Shown: piece after piece, positions 1-12,300 of the stretch | How positions within the stretch are numbered: position 1 is the first letter of the stretch | Layout: every line of letters starts with the position of its first letter | Assembly: GCF_030272615.1 (NCBI RefSeq) | Contig: NC_081408.1 | Span: forward strand, 403,089,889-403,153,888 | Reading direction: 5' to 3' | Origin: Cryptomeria japonica | Lineage: Eukaryota > Streptophyta > Pinopsida > Cupressales > Cupressaceae | DNA length: 64,000 nucleotides | The notes under the pieces: generated by a model | Seen by the model: only the letters and a program-made list of their open reading frames with translations | What the model was told of the DNA's origin: nothing | The model's database searches: none | Program-made: the position numbers and the translations under genes

Positions 1-777
1 TTTACCATATTTTCAATAGGTATTTTGATTGTTTCCATGTCTTTTTTTTCTTTGACTAACCATTGGGATATATCATCTTCTATGGTTTCCTTATGGTGGT
101 CACCCCACTTTGTGAAAGTAGTGGTCTTGAATTGAGTGATAACTTTTGAACATTACTAGAATGGATGAGATTTTCTATATGATCTCTGTGAAGGTGGTAG
201 CTTATTGATGCAAAAGGACTCTTTGATGTCATATCACTACAACCTTTATTTTGGTTGTGGACAAGGATCTTAGGGAGAGAAGTGTGTGAGGTGGATGATT
301 TGGATAATGAACTTGGGTCAATGTAAGAAGATGGAGCTTTGCCATTAATGGAAACTTGAAATTAAAGAGTTCCTTTTAAATTGGCGCACTCTTAAAAGGG
401 GCTAAGATCACTTGAATTTTTTTTATCTTAGTTCCATTGGATTGGTGAAAAATGGATGGAACGACCTACATGGCATGTATCCATGTTAGACAAATAGAAA
501 GTTATATGTAATGAAGCTTTTATCATTGGACTAGCTCTAATGGAAAGCGTTATTATACCTTTAGAAGGACATTTTGCATCATCATAGGCTTTGATAATAA
601 TATTCTTTGTTGAATATATGAATGCTTCAAAGTATCCTAATTTTTTTACAAATTTTAAACTACAAATATTCAATCCTACTCCTCCATCTATGAAGAATCA
701 TCTGAATTTATATTTATGTATGAAGACTTCAAGATGGAGAGCGTCATTGTAGATGGGTTTATGAGACATGGCATTGG
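1..777 (-). pseudogene. Ty3/gypsy relic, protease region (left half)
   Basis: This is a minus-strand relic of retrotransposon coding DNA. The best segment (about 430-673) reads as the aspartic-protease-like stretch of a gypsy polyprotein: a block starting IKAYDDAKCPSKG, then a hydrophobic beta-rich run, then CHVGRSIH, which fits the usual 'LLGRPWIH' step at the end of plant gypsy proteases. Below 430 the frame is broken, but KFPLMAKLH resembles the 'KFP..GK' segment that normally follows. The D-S/T-G active site is not visible. The relic continues on the other side of the 12-kb insertion (12793 onward), where gag lies, so order and strand agree with one element read right to left. The family identity comes from pattern recognition, not a database search. 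Confidence 0.55.
773..777. repeat. Target-site duplication ATTGG, left copy
   Basis: ATTGG lies directly before the TG that opens the left LTR, and the same five bases follow the CA that ends the right LTR at 12792. A 5-bp duplication is normal for Ty3/gypsy integration. It shows that the element from 778 to 12792 is one complete insertion. Confidence 0.93.
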
Positions 778-3700
778 TGTAGTACCCCTCCTCGATCAAC
801 CTCTTTTGTATGTTTTGTGTTACTTTAGTGACTGTTATGTGGAACATTATTGTATTTTGATTCGGATATTATGCGATGTTATTTCATACTTTATCTGGAT
901 TCATGGTGTATGATTTTATGCAGTATTTCAGTGCTTATGAGTAATGTTATTTTTTATGGATCATTATCACGGACTGACACTTTTCCCTTATATTGCGATG
1001 CGTTATTTATATGTTGCATGTTTGCAAGTGTATTGGGATGCGAGGGGATGATTTTCCTTCACTCACTCCGGTGAGACAAGGAACGTCACGATTCTCCTTT
1101 ATCGGTGTGTTTACCGTGTCTATATGTATATTGTCTATATGCACGTGTGGTTCCTTGGTGCAGGACATTGCAGGTACAAGTATCACGTAGGTACGGGGTA
1201 TCGACTCCACCTGGTTTCACAAGTCTGAGCGTGCCTTATATATATATATATATCCGATGGGAGTGGAGGAGATAGTTGTTGTACCCTAGCTTGACCGCAG
1301 TTACATTTGTGTGAGTGTTGTCAGTCGGTTGTGTTTCCCCATCTAGCTGTTATGCATGTCATGGTGCCTTGGTTTGGTCATTTGAGAGTCATCATTTGAT
1401 CTATCTTGGTTTTGCGTGTTTCTATTTATTTAAATGGTTATTTAATTTAAATGGATGATACTATCTTGTGTTGGCGTAATCATTTAATTATTATGCTCTG
1501 TAATTATTGATTTATTAAATTGATGAATTGCTAGATTAAATGGTTAAATGGCTTAATTTATTGTGTAAAGTTGCATTGATGTTTTTGTGAAATAAATAAA
1601 TTGCCTAGCCATTTAAAAAGGTTAAATACTGATGTTGAAGGAAGTATTTATGGAAAAAGAAATAAATAAAAGCTTCCCTTTTTATTTTTCCATTTTGGCC
1701 TTTTTAATTTAATCATTGGAAAGAATTATTATTTTTGGGGAAAGAAATAAATCTAATTGCCTTTTTAGTTTTAAAATATTTAAATTTGATTGAATGAAAA
1801 CTTTAACCTAGAAGCTTGGGTTAAAAGATATTTTGGGCATCCATTCTGGGATTCACGGCAGGAGAAGAAGAGGATTTTTGGAAATAAAATTCTGGAAAAA
1901 CTTCCTGAAGGAGCTGGAAATTCGACCTGGCTGCAAGACTGGAGTTTCTTCATCCCTTTTGCTTGCTAATTGCTTCAAGGTTGGAGGTTCCCTTCTTGTT
2001 TTGAATTTGTTTTTGAAATTTTCAGTTTGCTTCCTGTGTATGGAAATTTATGTATTCTGCCTGTAGATTCTTTTTGGAATGTTGAAATGGAAGAAAGATT
2101 GCCTGATATAGTTGATTGTGTGATGCTATAAGCATATGGTTGCATTCAGGAAAGGAATTTGTTCATTTCTTCTTTGTTGTGTGTTATTTGTTCATAGCAA
2201 ACAATTTCTTGATTTACCTCTTATTGGAAAGAAAGAATTTTAGATTGGGCTTGTTGGGTGCATCCTTGTTTCTATTATGTCATGATTTGGCTAGCTATTC
2301 TTTCCAGTGTGTTTATTTCACCATTTACCTTGCTAGTAAACTTTTCCTTGAAATTTTGGAAATTGGCACTGTATGTGTGTGCCTGTGAAATAATTCTGGA
2401 AATGGAATGTTCCTTGTGGTAAGTGTTACCAGTTCAAAGTGGTAAGTGTTACCGGTTTGAAGTGGTAAGTGTTACCAGTTTGAAGTGGTAGGTGTTACCA
2501 GTTTGAAGTGGTAAGAGTTACCAGTTCGAAGTGGTAAGTGTTACTGGTTCGAAGTGGTAAGTGTTACAAGTTTGAAGTGATAAGTGTTACCAGTTCGAAG
2601 TGGTAACTGTTACCAGTTCGAAGTGGTAAGTGTTACCAGTTGGAAGTGGTTAGTGTTACCAGTGGTAGAAGCACTACCAGTAAGTGGCGTATGCTACCCC
2701 AGCAGTAGCACAACCGCGGGTTGGTTTGACCCCCGCTTCGCTTTGAGCCCTCACCGGTCTCCAAACCGGTTTGTGTTAAGAACTTAAATTTAATAAATGG
2801 AATGTTTAAAGTGGTATCGTGTGATGTAATGTGAGTTTCATGTGATTTTTATTATGTGGTTAATAAATTTATCAATGAAAATTAAGGCATGAATTAGAGA
2901 TTCAAATGGGTAGATTTGGAATATTGATTTGGAAATTGATTAGATGTGACTGCTGGAAAGGAGTGTTTTATTTAATTTTCAATCAATGATGTTGCAAGTG
3001 TTTATGATGCTAATATTTTCAAAGATTGTCTGAGTGCAAATTTGATGTATTTAGTTGTCCTTGCAAGTGTTTATTGTGATATTTTGGTATGTGGTTCAGT
3101 CATCTTGTGGTGGTGTAATTGGTACCTTGACCAAGTGATATATGTTGGCTTTGTTGTCTTAACCATGTAGTGTCTTTGTCTTATGGTTAGTCAAGAGTCA
3201 GTATGTCCTTGTTTGACCACTTGTTTCTGATAGTGGTGTTATGGATGTCTACTTCGCCATAGGGTCCTCGGGGAGTGACCATTCTTGTGTAGTGCCCTTT
3301 GAGAGAGTGGTTTCCGCTTGGGGGTTGCACCCAAAGTTGTAGGCATTACGGCCCAGCGAAAGTCAGATAATAACTGGTAATCTAATGAATTGATTAGGTG
3401 GGTCGTATCATATCATTAATAAAGATAATTGTACCTCGTGCGTAGGTGAGTGCTAGTACAGGGCTCATAATATTCTGAGAAGGCCTGGAATGACAAACCA
3501 ACCACCTTGTCTTCACGAAAGGCTGGTAGGGTCCGCATGAGACTTATTTGGAACCGGACGGTCGGGAGAGGTTACCAGGAGAGTGAGCCGGGACCTATGG
3601 AGGTTGTACCAGGGTAACCATCTTAAGCTATGCGATGACACTCTCTCATTTGGTTCACTTGTGTTTTGTGATGTCAGTTCGCTTGTGTTTGTGAAGTTGA

Positions 3701-4426
3701 GTCACCTAGATTCTTGTGGAGTCTTATTGTGTTGTCATGGAGTCGTATTGTTTTGTTGACCATGTCATGCTTATGCTTGTTTGAGGGTCCTCAGCTATCT
3801 CCTAGCACGGTGGGGTGATTCCTTTTGGGAATTACATGGTCAGGTGGTAGTGCCACTTCCCATCGGATGTTTGGATTTGTTCCTTCATGCAAGGATTGGT
3901 TCGCAGGTGTTCCTGTGGTTCGTGACTCATGCTTCATATCATGTTTTGAAGATTATTGGTATTTGTAGACCTATGTGTTCATTGTATCATTGTAATATTG
4001 ATCTTATGTAACCTTGCAATTGGATGAGATCTATCCTTTATGTTTATTGAGAAGCTATGTATTGGAAGAGTAATGTAATCCTATGTTTGGATGTTTTTAT
4101 CAAGTTTCCTTGATGATGTTAGTAAATGCTTATTGAAGTGGAAATTATGTTGTATCCTTTCAATCTTTCTATGATGAATCTTTATTTGCTTATGGCTTCT
4201 TGTGATCATTGAGTTAATGATGCATATGTGGATTTATGATGATGTGAAATTTATTCTTGAAGTTAATTCTTCGTTGGTAACCCTTAAGGAATATAGGTGT
4301 AAGTCTTTCGCTTGTGTTATCATGCATGTTGTGAAAATGCACTTATGAAGTTTATACTTTTTTTAAAAAAAAATTGTTTCACCCTTGTGGTGGGTTTTCC
4401 TTTGGGGTTCCTGGTGGGGCATTACA
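778..4426 (+). repeat. 5' LTR of the chromovirus (3,649 bp)
   Basis: Begins TGTAGTACCCC and ends GGGGCATTACA, so the ends are the usual TG...CA with short inverted similarity. It matches the 3' LTR along its whole length. The extra 162 bp here is explained by seven more copies of a 23-bp tandem repeat. A short (TA)n tract is near 1235-1252. No convincing protein is encoded; the open stretches are short and not conserved between the two LTRs. Confidence 0.93.
2418..2663 (+). repeat. 23-bp tandem array, about 11 copies, with a palindromic core
   Basis: Units start at 2418, 2441, 2464, 2487, 2510, 2533, 2556, 2579, 2602, 2625 and 2648, an exact 23-bp step. The core GGTAAGTGTTACC is an inverted repeat (GGTAA / TTACC around GTG) and is followed by AGTTCGAAGT or close variants, itself containing the palindrome TTCGAA. 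The matching array in the 3' LTR has only four copies. Confidence 0.95.
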
Positions 4427-4428
4427 TT

Positions 4429-4445
4429 TGGTATCAAAGCCCATG
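4429..4445 (+). promoter_or_regulatory. Primer binding site, initiator-Met tRNA type
   Basis: TGGTATCAAAGCCC starts two bases after the LTR. Plant Ty3/gypsy and copia elements commonly use TGGTATCAGAGC, complementary to the 3' end of initiator methionine tRNA; here one base differs (A for G). It marks the start of minus-strand DNA synthesis and fixes the 5' LTR end. Confidence 0.88.
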
Positions 4446-4579
4446 ATTCAACACTGGGTACTCTGGGTTTGCAGTGAACCCATTTGCCTTGACCTTTTTG
4501 TGTAGGTCTTGTGGTGTGACTTCCTTGTATCTTTCTTTGCCTTTCATCTGAACTTTTTTCTCTTGTGTAGTGTTAGGTC

Positions 4580-5865
4580 ATGGCTAGGAAAGCCAAGGGA
4601 GGTGGTTGTGTTGGTGGCTGCACTAGAGGTAGAGGAGGAGGAAGGGGTCAAGGTTCCGATCGCCATAGTCCTTCGCCACCACCCACTCATGCAAGTGTGG
4701 ATAGAGATCAGTCAGTTCATCAGGAGGAACCTCATTCAATAGAGCAGGTTCCCGAAAGGGAGGAGCTGCGTCAGATGTTTCATGAGGTGCTAGCTAGACT
4801 AGGCCCCAGACCTAGGGTGGATCAACCCATCCATGGTCAGGTAGAGGAGTCACTTCAATGGATTCCAGAGAGAGAGAGAGAGATCTCCTAGAAGGAGAGA
4901 GGTCCCAGTGGACCCGGATCCAGCTATCTTAGGGCATATGAGGGACTTGATGAGGTCCAATCCTCCGTTCTTTGATGGAAAAGGTACCGGTCTCAAGGCA
5001 GAGACCTGGCTTATCAGTTTAGACCGGTGTTTTGCTATGTATCCTTACAGTAGCAACACCAAGGCGAGATGCACGATCATGTGTCTTGAGAGCTTCGCAT
5101 CTATCTGGTGGAGATTATAGGAGGAGAGGATCGGTGTGAGCATTAACATCGCATCTTGGGAGATCTTTTTAGAGAGGTTCAGGGCACGATTCCTCTCACC
5201 CCAGTGGAGGCAGTCGTGAGCAGATGAGTTACATGCTCTATGCCAGTTTGGGTTGTCAATGGATCAGTTTGAGAACAAGTTCTATGAGCTCAAACAGTAT
5301 GTCAGGATCGGCAATGATGAGGCTATGCTTGTGCAGCACTTCTTGAGGGGTCTTAATGACCGCATTAGTGGAGGAGTGAGAGTTTTTGAGCCTACTTCAG
5401 TAGAGGTAGCCATGGTGAAAGCCAGGTTGGTAGAAAAAAACCTTAGTTGTGCCCATGGAGGCTAGTCTAGAGTTCAAATGGGGAGTGATCCTTTCAATGG
5501 ATCTAGAGGTAGAGGGAATCACTCCTAGACTACTGCACCTTTTAGGGGTCCTCAGGCACCTACAAAGGGTGGACAGCAATAGTAGTAGCAGTCGAGACCG
5601 AAGCAGACCCAGGGCCAGCACGGTGGCATCTCTCAGTCCCGAAAGAGAAAGAGATGGTCGAGGAGTAGGCAGACCTTTCCAGGGCAGTCTTCTCAGGGAG
5701 CATCTCAGGCCCCTAGTGGGGAGAGCTTTCAGCAGTCTAGTGGACCGTCTGGATGTAGAGGACCTGGCAGTGGAGCTTGCTTTACTTGTGGTCAGTTTGG
5801 CCACAAGGCCGCTTAGTTTCCTTGGCGTTCGCATCAATCAGTTAGTCAGAGGCCACCCGCATTAG
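4580..5865 (+). pseudogene. gag: gag of the chromovirus, broken
   Basis: Gag forms the capsid-like particle and binds the element RNA. The ATG at 4580 opens a basic, Gly/Arg-rich N-terminus (MARKAKGGG). A frame change occurs at an (AG)n run near 4871-4885. The capsid part follows in another frame: FFDGKGTGLKAETWL near 4970-5020, which fits the Retrotrans_gag pattern of chromoviruses, and FENKFYELKQYV near 5268. After a stop near 5463 and another frame change, a CCHC zinc knuckle begins CFTCGQFGHK near 5786-5815. Its last cysteine position reads TTT (Phe) just after a TAG stop, so the knuckle is damaged. At least three lesions make it non-functional. Confidence 0.85.
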
Positions 5866-5873
5866 AGCCGACA

Positions 5874-6332
5874 GTGGGAGATGCAGGTAGATCCCATAGA
5901 GTATTTGCAGCGGTGGATGACTGCCAGGCTGAGCATCAAAGTACTATGATTGAGACCACATGTGTGTTGCGTGGTACCCCTATCTCTGTACTTTTTGATT
6001 CTGGTGCTTCAGATTCTTTTGTTTCTTCATCCATTGTGGAGCAGTGTGGGGAGCGGTGTGGGCTCATGTCTACTAAGAAGGTAGATAGGTGGCAAGTAGA
6101 GTTGGCTACCAGTATGTGAGTGTTTATCGATGCCTTCGTTCCCAGTTGGGAGTTGGACCTAGGACCCTTTGTCACTTCAGTGGACATTCGAGTCATTCCT
6201 TTGGGGTCCTATGGAGTTGTGTTGGGGATGGATTGGTTATCATCTCATAGCGCTCATGTAGACTATCGTCATAAGACCATAGAGTGTGTAGATGACCATG
6301 GCAGGAGAGTGGGGATCGTTGGAGTTCAATGA
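5874..6332 (+). pseudogene. Aspartic protease of the chromovirus, one stop
   Basis: This domain cleaves the polyprotein. The active-site block VLFDSGASDSFVS (about 5987-6025) has the D-S-G triad of retropepsins. The later segment GVVLGMDWLSSHSAHVDY (about 6210-6270) is the usual gypsy protease C-terminal block. One TGA stop sits at 6117-6119 between the two halves, in frame. The length fits the family. Confidence 0.85.
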
Positions 6333-6545
6333 TCAATATACTTATGTATGATTTCCACTATGCAACTTAGGTAGTGCATGTGTCAAGGGTGTCAGCTTTT
6401 TGTAATTGCTCTTGAGGATGTGGATGAGGGAGAGAGTCGAGAAATCTCTCTTGATGGTCACCCTATTCTTTGAGAGTATGCAGATGTGTTTCCTTGGGAT
6501 ATTCCCGGTATGCCTGTGAAATGAGACATAGTTTTTTGCATTGAC

Positions 6546-7890
6546 TTGGTTCTTGGTGCGGAACCTATTTTGAGAGCACCATATCAGATGACTACTCAGG
6601 AGTTGAGTGAGTTGAAGTTGCAAGTTGAGGAGTTGTTGGCCAAGGGATTCATTCATCCTAGTGTTTCTCCTTGGGGTGCGCCGGTTATCTTTGTCAAGAA
6701 GAAGGATGGTTCTCTTCGATTATGCATTGATTATCAACAGTTGAATAAGGTAACCATCCGGAACTGATATCCATTGCCTCGGATTGATGATCTCTTTGAT
6801 CAAGTGAAGGGAGCCAAGGTGTTCTCCAAGATAGACCTGAAGTCTAGCTATCATCAGTTGCACATTCATGATGTAGACATTCATAAGACAGTGTTTCGTA
6901 CTCGTTATGGTCACTATGAGTTCACAGTGGTGCCATTTGGGTTGACGAACGCACCTTTTGTGTTCATGAGTCTTATGAATGGGGTTTTTTGCACCTACCT
7001 TGACCACTTTGTTCTTGTGTTCTTGGATGACATATTAATCTATTCTAGATCCATGGAAGAGCATGAGGGTCACTTGTGTCAGGTATTGCAGTGCTTGAGG
7101 GAGAATCAACTTTTTGCGAATTTGGCAAAATGTGATTTCTTCCAGTCAAAGGTGAGCTATCTTGGTCATATAGTTTCAGGAGAAGGTGTATCCGTGGATC
7201 CTTCTAAGATCCAAGCCATTGTTGATTGGCCAACACTGACCAATGTTTCTGAAGTTCGTAGTTTCATGGGTTTGGCCAGATATTATCGTCGCTTTGTCCA
7301 AAGCTTTTCTCGGATAGGCCATCCGATTACTTCTCTTTAGAGGAAAGGGAAGAAGTTTGTTTGGTCAGAGCAGTGTGAATTGGCTTTTCGTACCTTGAAG
7401 GAACCCCTTGTTAGTGCTTCGATTTTGGCAGTTCCTGACCCATCCAGAGATTTCATGGTATGCACAGATGCCTCTTTAGAAGGTATAGGTGTGGTGCTTG
7501 TCCAGGATGGACGTGTGGTTGCCTATGAGTCTCGCAAACTCAAGGATCATGAGTTGAACTATCCAGTTCATGACTTGGAGTTGGCAGCTGTAGTGCATAC
7601 GTTGGTCCGTTGGAGACATTTCTTGTTGGGGCGTCGATTTGAGCTGCATAGTGATCACCGCAGTTTGTAGTATATTTTCACGCAGCCAAACTTGAATGCT
7701 CGACAGCGAAGATGGATGGAATTCCTCTGCGAGTATGATTTTGAGGTTCGTTATATTCATGGGAAAGAGAATGTAGTGGCCGATGCTTTGAGTCGTAGGC
7801 GGCATGAGGTTGCAACATTGTCCCTTGGTGTGGACTTGAGTGAGAGAATTCTTGGAGCTCTTCCTCAAGACACCTGGTATCAAGTTGTTA
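6546..7890 (+). pseudogene. Reverse transcriptase and RNase H of the chromovirus, stops
   Basis: These domains copy the RNA genome into DNA and remove the RNA strand. Visible motifs are [19 protein letters not shown] (near 6670-6725), [18 protein letters not shown] (near 6850-6905), the catalytic [10 protein letters not shown] (near 7017-7048) and [16 protein letters not shown] (near 7165-7210), all standard for Ty3/gypsy RT. RNase H follows with VCTDASLEGIGVVL (near 7460-7500; first catalytic Asp present), ELHSDHRSL (near 7640) and GKENVVADALSRR (near 7760-7800; last Asp present). In-frame stops at about 6765, 7338 and 7668 interrupt it; each looks like a single C-to-T change. Confidence 0.92.
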
Positions 7891-7899
7891 GAGTCGTGG

Positions 7900-9271
7900 C
7901 GGAGTCTGGAAGGCCATTGGAGGGTAGATATTCTGGATATACTCTTGAGTCAGATGGTCTTCTTAGACATCTTGGACGGATCTATGTACGTCCTTTGGAG
8001 GGTCTTCACATTTTGATCATGACTAAGGCACATCGTGCACCTTATTCGGCACACCCTGGTGTCAAGAAGATGCACGCAGATCTTAGACAGATATATCATT
8101 GGGCTGGTATGAAACATGACATTGCTGATTTTGTGACCAAGTGCTTGGAATGTCAGCAGGTGAAGGCGGAGCATCAGCACCCTGCAAGGCTTTTACAACC
8201 AAATTTGATACCAGATTGGAAATGGGATATCATTTCCATGGATTTCATAGTAGGGTTGCCTGTTTCTTCGCGGTGTCATGATGCCATCATGGTCATTGTT
8301 GATAGATTGACCAAAGTTGCGCATTTTGTTCCTATTTGATCTTCTTACACTGCAGCAGTGGTGGCACGGGTCTTCTTGGAAGATGTGGTGAGGTTTCATG
8401 GGATCCCAAGGTGGATCATTTCTAATAGAGACCATGTCTTTACATCGGCCTTGTGGACCTCACTTCAGCATGCTTTAGGGACCCAGTTGAACTTCAGTTT
8501 AGCTTATCACCCAAAGACTGATGGTTAGACTGAGCATGTGAATCAGGTCTTGGAGGACATGCTTTGCATGTATGTTATGGATCAGTAGTTGTACTGGGAA
8601 GAATATCTTTGCCTTGTGGAGTTTGCTTATAATAACAGATATCACAGCTCTATAGGCATGTCACCCTTCCAGGCATTGTATGGTCATCCTTACGTACTCC
8701 TTTGAGTTGGGATCAATTGGAGGATAGGGTGTGTTTAGGCCCGGAATTGCTTCATGAGATGGAGTAACAGGTTGAGCAGATTCGTGGGCATTTGGTTGTA
8801 GCCCAGGATAGGCAGAAGAAGTATGTCGATGCTCATAGAGTCGATTGCCAGTGTTCGGTTGGCGACCGTGTGTTCTTGAGAGTGCATCCACGGAAGAGTT
8901 TGATTCGTTATGGAAAGGGTTCTAAGTTGGCGCCTCATTTTGTAGACCCTTTTGAGATCCTTGAGAGGATAGGACCTGTTGCCTACCGTCTTACCTTGCC
9001 GCCGAGTCTATCCCTCATCCATGATGTCTTTCATGTTTTTGTTCTTCATCCTTATCATTGTGATGTGACCCATGTTCTTGATTGGAACGCTTTGCAGGTC
9101 GAGGACGGGCACCTTTCCATGGAGCCCGTGCGCATCCTTCAGCATCGGGATTTGACCCTCAGGGGTCATACCATCAAGCAAGTAAGAGTCCTATGGGACC
9201 CCAGTGATGAGTCCTCTGCGACTTGGGAAAATACAGTGAAGATGAGAGAGATTTATTCTTATCTGTTTTAG
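7900..9271 (+). pseudogene. Integrase with chromodomain tail, broken
   Basis: Integrase inserts the DNA copy into the genome; the chromodomain of this clade is thought to steer insertion to certain histone marks. The zinc-binding part has H and H in AHRAPYSAHPG and C-x2-C in KCLECQ (near 8030-8155). The catalytic core shows MDFIVGLP (first Asp, near 8238), SNRDHVFTS (second Asp, near 8424) and TEHVNQVLEDML (Glu, near 8530). Stops occur at about 8337, 8526 and 8587, and a frame change near 8690. The final open frame, 8792-9271, carries the GPVAYRLTLP block of the C-terminal domain, then a chromodomain-like end (about 9120-9268) with VRVLWDPSDESSATWE. The stop at 9271 is the natural end. Confidence 0.9.
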
Positions 9272-9289
9272 GCTTCTAGGAGTAAGCCT

Positions 9290-9305
9290 AGGCTTGGGGG
9301 GAGGA
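9290..9305 (+). promoter_or_regulatory. Polypurine tract
   Basis: AGGCTTGGGGGGAGGA lies directly before the TG of the 3' LTR. A purine-rich run here primes plus-strand DNA synthesis in LTR retrotransposons, and its position fixes the LTR start at 9306. Confidence 0.88.
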
Positions 9306-12300
9306 TGTAGTACCCCTCCTTGATCAACCTCTTTTGCATGTTTTGAGTTACTTCAGTGACTGTTTTGTGGAACATTATTATAGTTTGATTCGGATATTAT
9401 GCGATGTTGTTTCATACTTTATCTGGATTTATGGTGTATGATTTTATGCAGTATTTCAGTGCTTATGAGTAATGTTATTTTTTATGGATCATTATCATGG
9501 ACTGACACTTTTCCCTTCTATTGTGATGCGTTATTTATATGTTGTGTGTTTGCAAGTGTATTGGGATGCGAGGGGTTGATTTTCCTTCACTCACTCTGAT
9601 GAGACAGGGAACGTCACAATTCTCCTTCATCGGTGTATTTACCGTGTCTATATGTATATTTTCTATATGCACATGTGGTTCCTTGGTGCAGGACATTGCA
9701 GGTACAAGTATCGGGTAGGTACGAGGTATCGACTCCACTTGGTTTCACAGGTCTGAGCGTGCCTTATATATATATATATATATATATATATCTGATGGGA
9801 GTGGAGGAGATAGTTGTTGTACCCTAGCTTGACCATAGTTACATTCGTGTGAGTGTTGTCAGTCGGTTGTGTTTCCCCGTCTGGTTGTTATGTGTGTCAT
9901 AGTGCCTTGGTTTGGTCATTTGAGAGTCGTCATTTGAACTGTCTTGGTTTTGCGTTTTTCTGTTTATTTAAATGGTTATTTAATTTAAATGGATGATGCT
10001 ATCTTGTGTTGGCATAATCATTTAATTATTATGCTCTGTGATTATTGATTTATTAAATTGATGAATTGCTAGATTAAATGGTTAAATGGCTTAATTTATT
10101 GTGTAAAGTTGCATTGATATTTTTGTGAAATAAATAAATTTCCTAGCCATTTAAAAAGGTTAAATACTTATGTTGAAGGAAGTATTTATGGAAAAAGAAA
10201 TAAATAAAAGCTTCCCTTTTTATTTTTCCATTTTGGCCTTTTTAATTTAATCATTGGAAAGAGTTATTATTTTTGGGGAAAGAAATAAATCTGATTGCCT
10301 TTTTAGTTTTAGAATATTTAAATTTGATTGAATGAAAACTTTAACCTAGAAGCTTGGGTTAAAAGATATTTTGGGCATCCATTCTGGGATTCACGGCAGG
10401 AGAAGAAGAGGTTTTTGGAAAGAAAATTTTGTAAAAACTTCCTGAAGGAGCTAGAAATTCGACCTGACTACAAGATTGGAGTTTCTTCATCCCTTTTGCT
10501 TGCTAATTGCTTCAAGGTTGGAGGTTCCCTTCTTGTTTTGAATTTGTTTTTTAAATTTTCAGTTTGCTTCATGTGTATAGAAATTTATGTATTCTACCTA
10601 TAGATTCTTTTTGGAATGTTGAAATGGAAGAAAGATTGCTTGATATAGTTGATTGTGTGATGCTATAAGCATATAGTTGCATTTAGGAAAGGAATTTGTT
10701 CATTTCTTCTTTGTTGTGTGTTATTTGTTCATAGCAAACAATTTCTTGATTTACCTCTTATTGAAAAGAAAGAATTTTAGATTGGGCTTGCTGGGTGCAT
10801 CCTTGTTTCTATTCTGTCATGATTTGGCTAGCTATTCTTTCCAGTGTGTTTATTTCACCATTTACCTTGCCGATAAACTCTTCCTTGAAATTTTGGAAAT
10901 TGGCACTGTATGTGTGTGCCTGTGAAATAATTTTGGAAATGGAATGTTCCCTATGGTAAGTGTTACCGGTTCGAAGTGGTAAGTGTTACCGGTTCGAAGT
11001 GGTAAGTGTTACCGGTTGGAAGTGGTTAGTGTTACCAGTGGTAGCAGCACTACCGGTAAGTGGTGTTTTTTGCCATGGCAGCAGCACAACCGCAGGTTGG
11101 TTTGACCCCAGCTTAGCTTTGAGCCCTCGCCGGTCTCCAAACCGGTTTGTGTTAAGAACTTAAATTTTATAAATGAAATGTTTAAAGTGGTATTGCGTGA
11201 TGCAATGTGAGTTTCATGTGATTTTTATTATGTGGTTAATAAATTTATCAATGAAAATTAAGGGATGAATTAGAGATTCAAGTGGGTAGATTTGGAATAT
11301 TGATTAGATGTGACTACTGGAAAGGAGTGTTTTATTTAATTTTCAATCAATGATGTTGCAAGTGTTTATGATGCTGATATTTTCAAAGATTGTTTAGTAC
11401 GGATTTGATGTATTTAGTTGTCCTTGCAAGTGTTTATTGTGATATTTTGGTCTGTGGTTCAGTCATCATGTGGCAGTGTAATTGGTACCTTGACCAAGTG
11501 ATATATGTTGGCTCTGTTGTCTTAACCATGTAGTGTCTTTGCCTTATGGTTAGTCAAGAGTCAGTATGTCCTTGTTTGACCACTTGTTTCTGATAGTGGT
11601 GTTATGGTTGTCTGCTTCACCATAGGGTCCTCAGGGAGTGACCATGCTTGTGTAGTGTCCTTTGAGAGAGTGGCTTTCACTAGGGGGTTGCACCCAAAGT
11701 AGTAGGCATTACGACCCAACGAAAGTCAGATAATAACGGGTATTCTAATGAATTGATTAGGTGGGTAGTATCATATCATTAATAAAGATAATTGTACCTC
11801 GTGCGTAGGTGAGTGCTAGTACAGGGCTCATAATGTTCCGAGAAGGCCTGGAATGGCAAACCAACCACCTTGTCTTCACGAAAGGTTGGTAGGGTCCGCA
11901 TGAGACTTATTTGGAACCGGACGGTCGGGAGAGGTTACCAGGAGAGTGAGCCGGGACCTATGGAGGTTGTACCAGGGTAACCATCTTAAACTATGTGATG
12001 ACACTCTCTCATTTGGTTCACTTGTGTTTTGTGATGTCAGTTCCCTTGTGTTTGTGAAGTTGAGTCACCTGGATTCTTGTGGAGTCTTATTGTGTTGTCA
12101 TGGAGTCGTATTGTTTTGTTGACCATTTCATGCTTATGCTTGTTTGAGGGTCCTCAGCTATCTCCTAGCACGGTGGGGTGATTCCTTTTGGGAATTACAT
12201 GTTCGGGTGGTAGTGCCACTTCCCATCGGATGTTCGGATTTGTGCCTTCATGTGAGGATTGGTTCGCAGGTGTTCCTATGGTTCGTGACTCATGCTTCAT

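Noticed and set aside
5397-5865. Overlapping long frames on both strands inside the chromovirus gag
   Set aside because: Shadow frames; the true gag frame with capsid and zinc-knuckle motifs explains the region.
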